Assembly (NCBI GenBank): GCA_023428515.1
Contig: JAEYXI010000674.1
Coordinates: 1-8,000 of the forward strand
Length of the DNA stretch: 8,000 bases
Source: Pseudomonadota bacterium
GTDB lineage: Bacteria; Pseudomonadota; Alphaproteobacteria; Rhizobiales; Rhizobiaceae
Reading direction: 5' to 3'
The position numbers and the translations under genes are program-made. This document shows positions 6,640 to 8,000 of the stretch, in pieces (positions within the stretch are counted from its first letter, which is position 1; each line of letters opens with the position of its first letter). The notes beneath the pieces were generated by a model, which did not search any database, was not told the DNA's origin, and saw only the letters and a program-made list of their open reading frames with translations.

Positions 6640-7092
6640 ATGAAACGAAACGGCAAACTTTCTGCTTCCCTCCATGCGCTCGTGCACATGGCGCAGGTTC
6701 CCGAGCGCGCCATGACCTCGGAGGAGATCGCCTCTTGGCTGCATACCAACCCGGTCGTCGTGCGCCGCATGGTGGCTGGCCTCAGGGAGGCCGGCATCCT
6801 GTCGTCGACGCGCGGACATGGCGGCGGTTGGACGCTGGCGCGGCCGGCGGAAACAATCACGCTGGCTGAAGTGACGGCCGCGCTGGACGAACGGCTGATC
6901 CCGTTCAGCACCGAGCCGGAGAACCCGCGCTGCCTGGTCGAGCGCGCCGTCAACGAGGCGCTCGACGGGGTTCGCGACGAGATCGAGCAACTGCTTTCAC
7001 AGCGCCTCGCCCAGGTCACGCTGGCGGATCTCGCCGCCAAATGCGGCCCCGGCGTCGCAGCACATCATCTGGAGAATCGACATGCACACTGA
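6640..7092 (+). CDS. Rrf2-family transcriptional regulator
   Basis: A 150-residue winged helix-turn-helix regulator, the normal size for the family. The DNA-binding part spans about residues 1-75: an N-terminal helix (SASLHALVHMAQ), TSEEIASWLHTNPVVVRRMVAGLREAGIL as helix-turn-helix and recognition helix (26-54), and the wing STRGHGGGWTLARPAE (56-71), with the family Arg-Gly-x-Gly-Gly pattern. A long helix (about 95-125) would form the dimer interface. Only two cysteines exist, Cys98 and Cys135. The three-cysteine cluster-binding set of IscR, NsrR and RirA is absent, so this is probably not an FeS sensor; it is closer to the YwnA-like branch and could sense thiol redox state or a ligand. It overlaps the flavoprotein gene by 11 bases, which suggests that it controls that gene and itself. 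Confidence 0.9.
   Translation: MKRNGKLSASLHALVHMAQVPERAMTSEEIASWLHTNPVVVRRMVAGLREAGILSSTRGHGGGWTLARPAETITLAEVTAALDERLIPFSTEPENPRCLVERAVNEALDGVRDEIEQLLSQRLAQVTLADLAAKCGPGVAAHHLENRHAH
7071..7075 (+). promoter_or_regulatory. Ribosome binding site of the flavoprotein gene
   Basis: GGAGA ends 6 bases before the ATG at 7082 and lies within the regulator coding sequence. It supports that start and the 11-base overlap. Confidence 0.7.
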
Positions 7093-7978
7093 CGTCGCCA
7101 TCATCGGCGGAAGCTTCGCCGGCCTGTCGGCCGCGCTGCAGCTCGCGCGCGCCCGGCGTAATGTGACGGTGATCGACGCCGGCGAGCCGCGCAACCGTTT
7201 TGCAGCTGCGTCGCACGGGTTCCTGACGCAAGACGGCGCGAAGCCCGCCGAGATTCTTGCCGAGGCACGGCGGCAGCTCGCGGCCTACCCCACGGTGAGG
7301 ATGGTCGAGGGTCGCGCGGAAAAGGTATTCGGCATCACCGACGCTTTCTCCATAACCCTGCAGGAAGGCGAAGAACTCTCCGCTCGCCGGATCGTGCTGG
7401 CACACGGCGTCAGCGACTCCTTGCCCGACATCCCCGGCCTTGCCGCCGAATGGGGCAAGCGCGTGGCGCATTGCCCCTATTGCCACGGCTACGAGTTCGG
7501 CGGCGGTCCGCTCGGCGTGCTCGCCGCCAATGGCGAGGTCGCGCTCCACCATGCGATGCTCGTGCGCGAATGGGGACCTGTCACGCTCTTCCTCAACGGC
7601 GTCGTCGAGCCGGACCCGGCCATGTTGCAGCAATTCGAAGCGCGTGGCGTCGCGGTCGAGCGCAGGCCGGTCACGGCAGTCGTCTCGGGCGCAGAAGGCC
7701 TGTCCGTCCAACTGGCCGATGGAAATGCCGTCGACATTGTCGGACTGTTCACCCAACCGCGCTCGCTTCCATCCACCGATATCGGCGAGCAGCTGGGCTG
7801 CTTGCATGTGGAATCGCCGTTCGGCCCGATCCTCAAGGTCGATGAAACGAAGCAGACCACGGTATCAGGCGTATTCGCCGCCGGCGATATCGCCCGTCCG
7901 GCACCGAACGTGCCGTTCGCGGTCGCAGACGGAGCCATGGCGGGCGTCGCCGCCCACCGTTCGCACGTCTTCGCCTAG
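7082..7978 (+). CDS. Thioredoxin reductase-like FAD-dependent oxidoreductase
   Basis: A 298-residue, low-molecular-weight, thioredoxin-reductase-fold flavoprotein, cytoplasmic with no signal peptide. FAD-binding features are clear: VAIIGGSFAG dinucleotide motif (5-14), acidic Asp32 at the end of the second strand, SHGFLTQDG (44-52) and the C-terminal GVFAAGDIA (263-271), where Asp contacts the FAD. The redox pair is Cys131-x-x-Cys134 in HCPYCHGYE, in the position of the CATCDG centre of thioredoxin reductase. The second nucleotide domain is atypical: where the reductase has GxGxxA and later HRRxxxR, this protein reads GVLAANGEVALHHAM (145-159) and VTLFLNG (167-173). NADPH use is therefore doubtful. 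The HCPYCHGYE style recalls the GliT/HlmI/DepH dithiol oxidases, but no natural-product genes are visible here. The partner regulator suggests an inducible thiol-redox function; the substrate is unknown. Confidence 0.88.
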   Translation: MHTDVAIIGGSFAGLSAALQLARARRNVTVIDAGEPRNRFAAASHGFLTQDGAKPAEILAEARRQLAAYPTVRMVEGRAEKVFGITDAFSITLQEGEELSARRIVLAHGVSDSLPDIPGLAAEWGKRVAHCPYCHGYEFGGGPLGVLAANGEVALHHAMLVREWGPVTLFLNGVVEPDPAMLQQFEARGVAVERRPVTAVVSGAEGLSVQLADGNAVDIVGLFTQPRSLPSTDIGEQLGCLHVESPFGPILKVDETKQTTVSGVFAAGDIARPAPNVPFAVADGAMAGVAAHRSHVFA

Positions 7979-8000
7979 CGCTGGTTCGCCCCCAGAAGCA

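Noticed and set aside
7979..8000. Terminal 22 bases after the flavoprotein stop
   Set aside because: Too short to show a gene or a terminator; nothing can be supported.

Overview
The window looks like part of an alphaproteobacterial chromosome, most likely Hyphomicrobiales (Mesorhizobium/Aminobacter-like). The evidence is the high GC content, the strong G/C third-position bias, the fdsB-fdsA-fdhD-fdsD gene order, and the style of the proteins. No mobile element, tRNA, rRNA or CRISPR array is visible. The species assignment is inference.

Region 1 (1-4338, + strand) is the 3' part of a soluble, molybdenum-dependent, NAD+-linked formate dehydrogenase operon. It holds the C-terminus of fdsB (NuoF-like flavin/FeS subunit), a complete fdsA (Mo-bisMGD catalytic subunit with Cys399/His400/Arg600), fdhD (sulfurtransferase that activates the cofactor) and fdsD (small delta subunit). 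Spacing is tight: 11 bases, 3 bases, then an 11-base overlap. Together the products oxidise formate to CO2 and pass electrons through FeS clusters to FMN and NAD+. The most striking feature is in FdsA: the histidine of the complex-I-N5-type His/Cys 4Fe-4S site is kept, but all three partner cysteines are replaced (Trp123, Pro126, Gly132).

Region 2 (4339-6495, - strand) is convergent to the operon. It encodes a D-tagatose 3-epimerase/hydroxypyruvate-isomerase-type TIM-barrel enzyme and, downstream of it, an exported choloylglycine-hydrolase-family (Ntn) amidase. Both keep nearly all recognisable catalytic residues.

Region 3 (6496-6639) is a divergent control region. Toward the epimerase there is a candidate promoter whose -35/-10 spacer is filled by a 17-bp GntR/FadR-type palindrome, followed by two hairpins abutting the ribosome binding site. 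Toward the right there is a near-consensus promoter placed so close to the ATG that the regulator mRNA may be leaderless, with a second 17-bp palindrome overlapping it.

Region 4 (6640-7978, + strand) is a two-gene unit: an Rrf2-family regulator and a thioredoxin-reductase-like flavoprotein, overlapping by 11 bases. The flavoprotein keeps FAD motifs and a CxxC pair, but lacks the usual NADPH-binding signatures. It may therefore be a thiol oxidase rather than a reductase.
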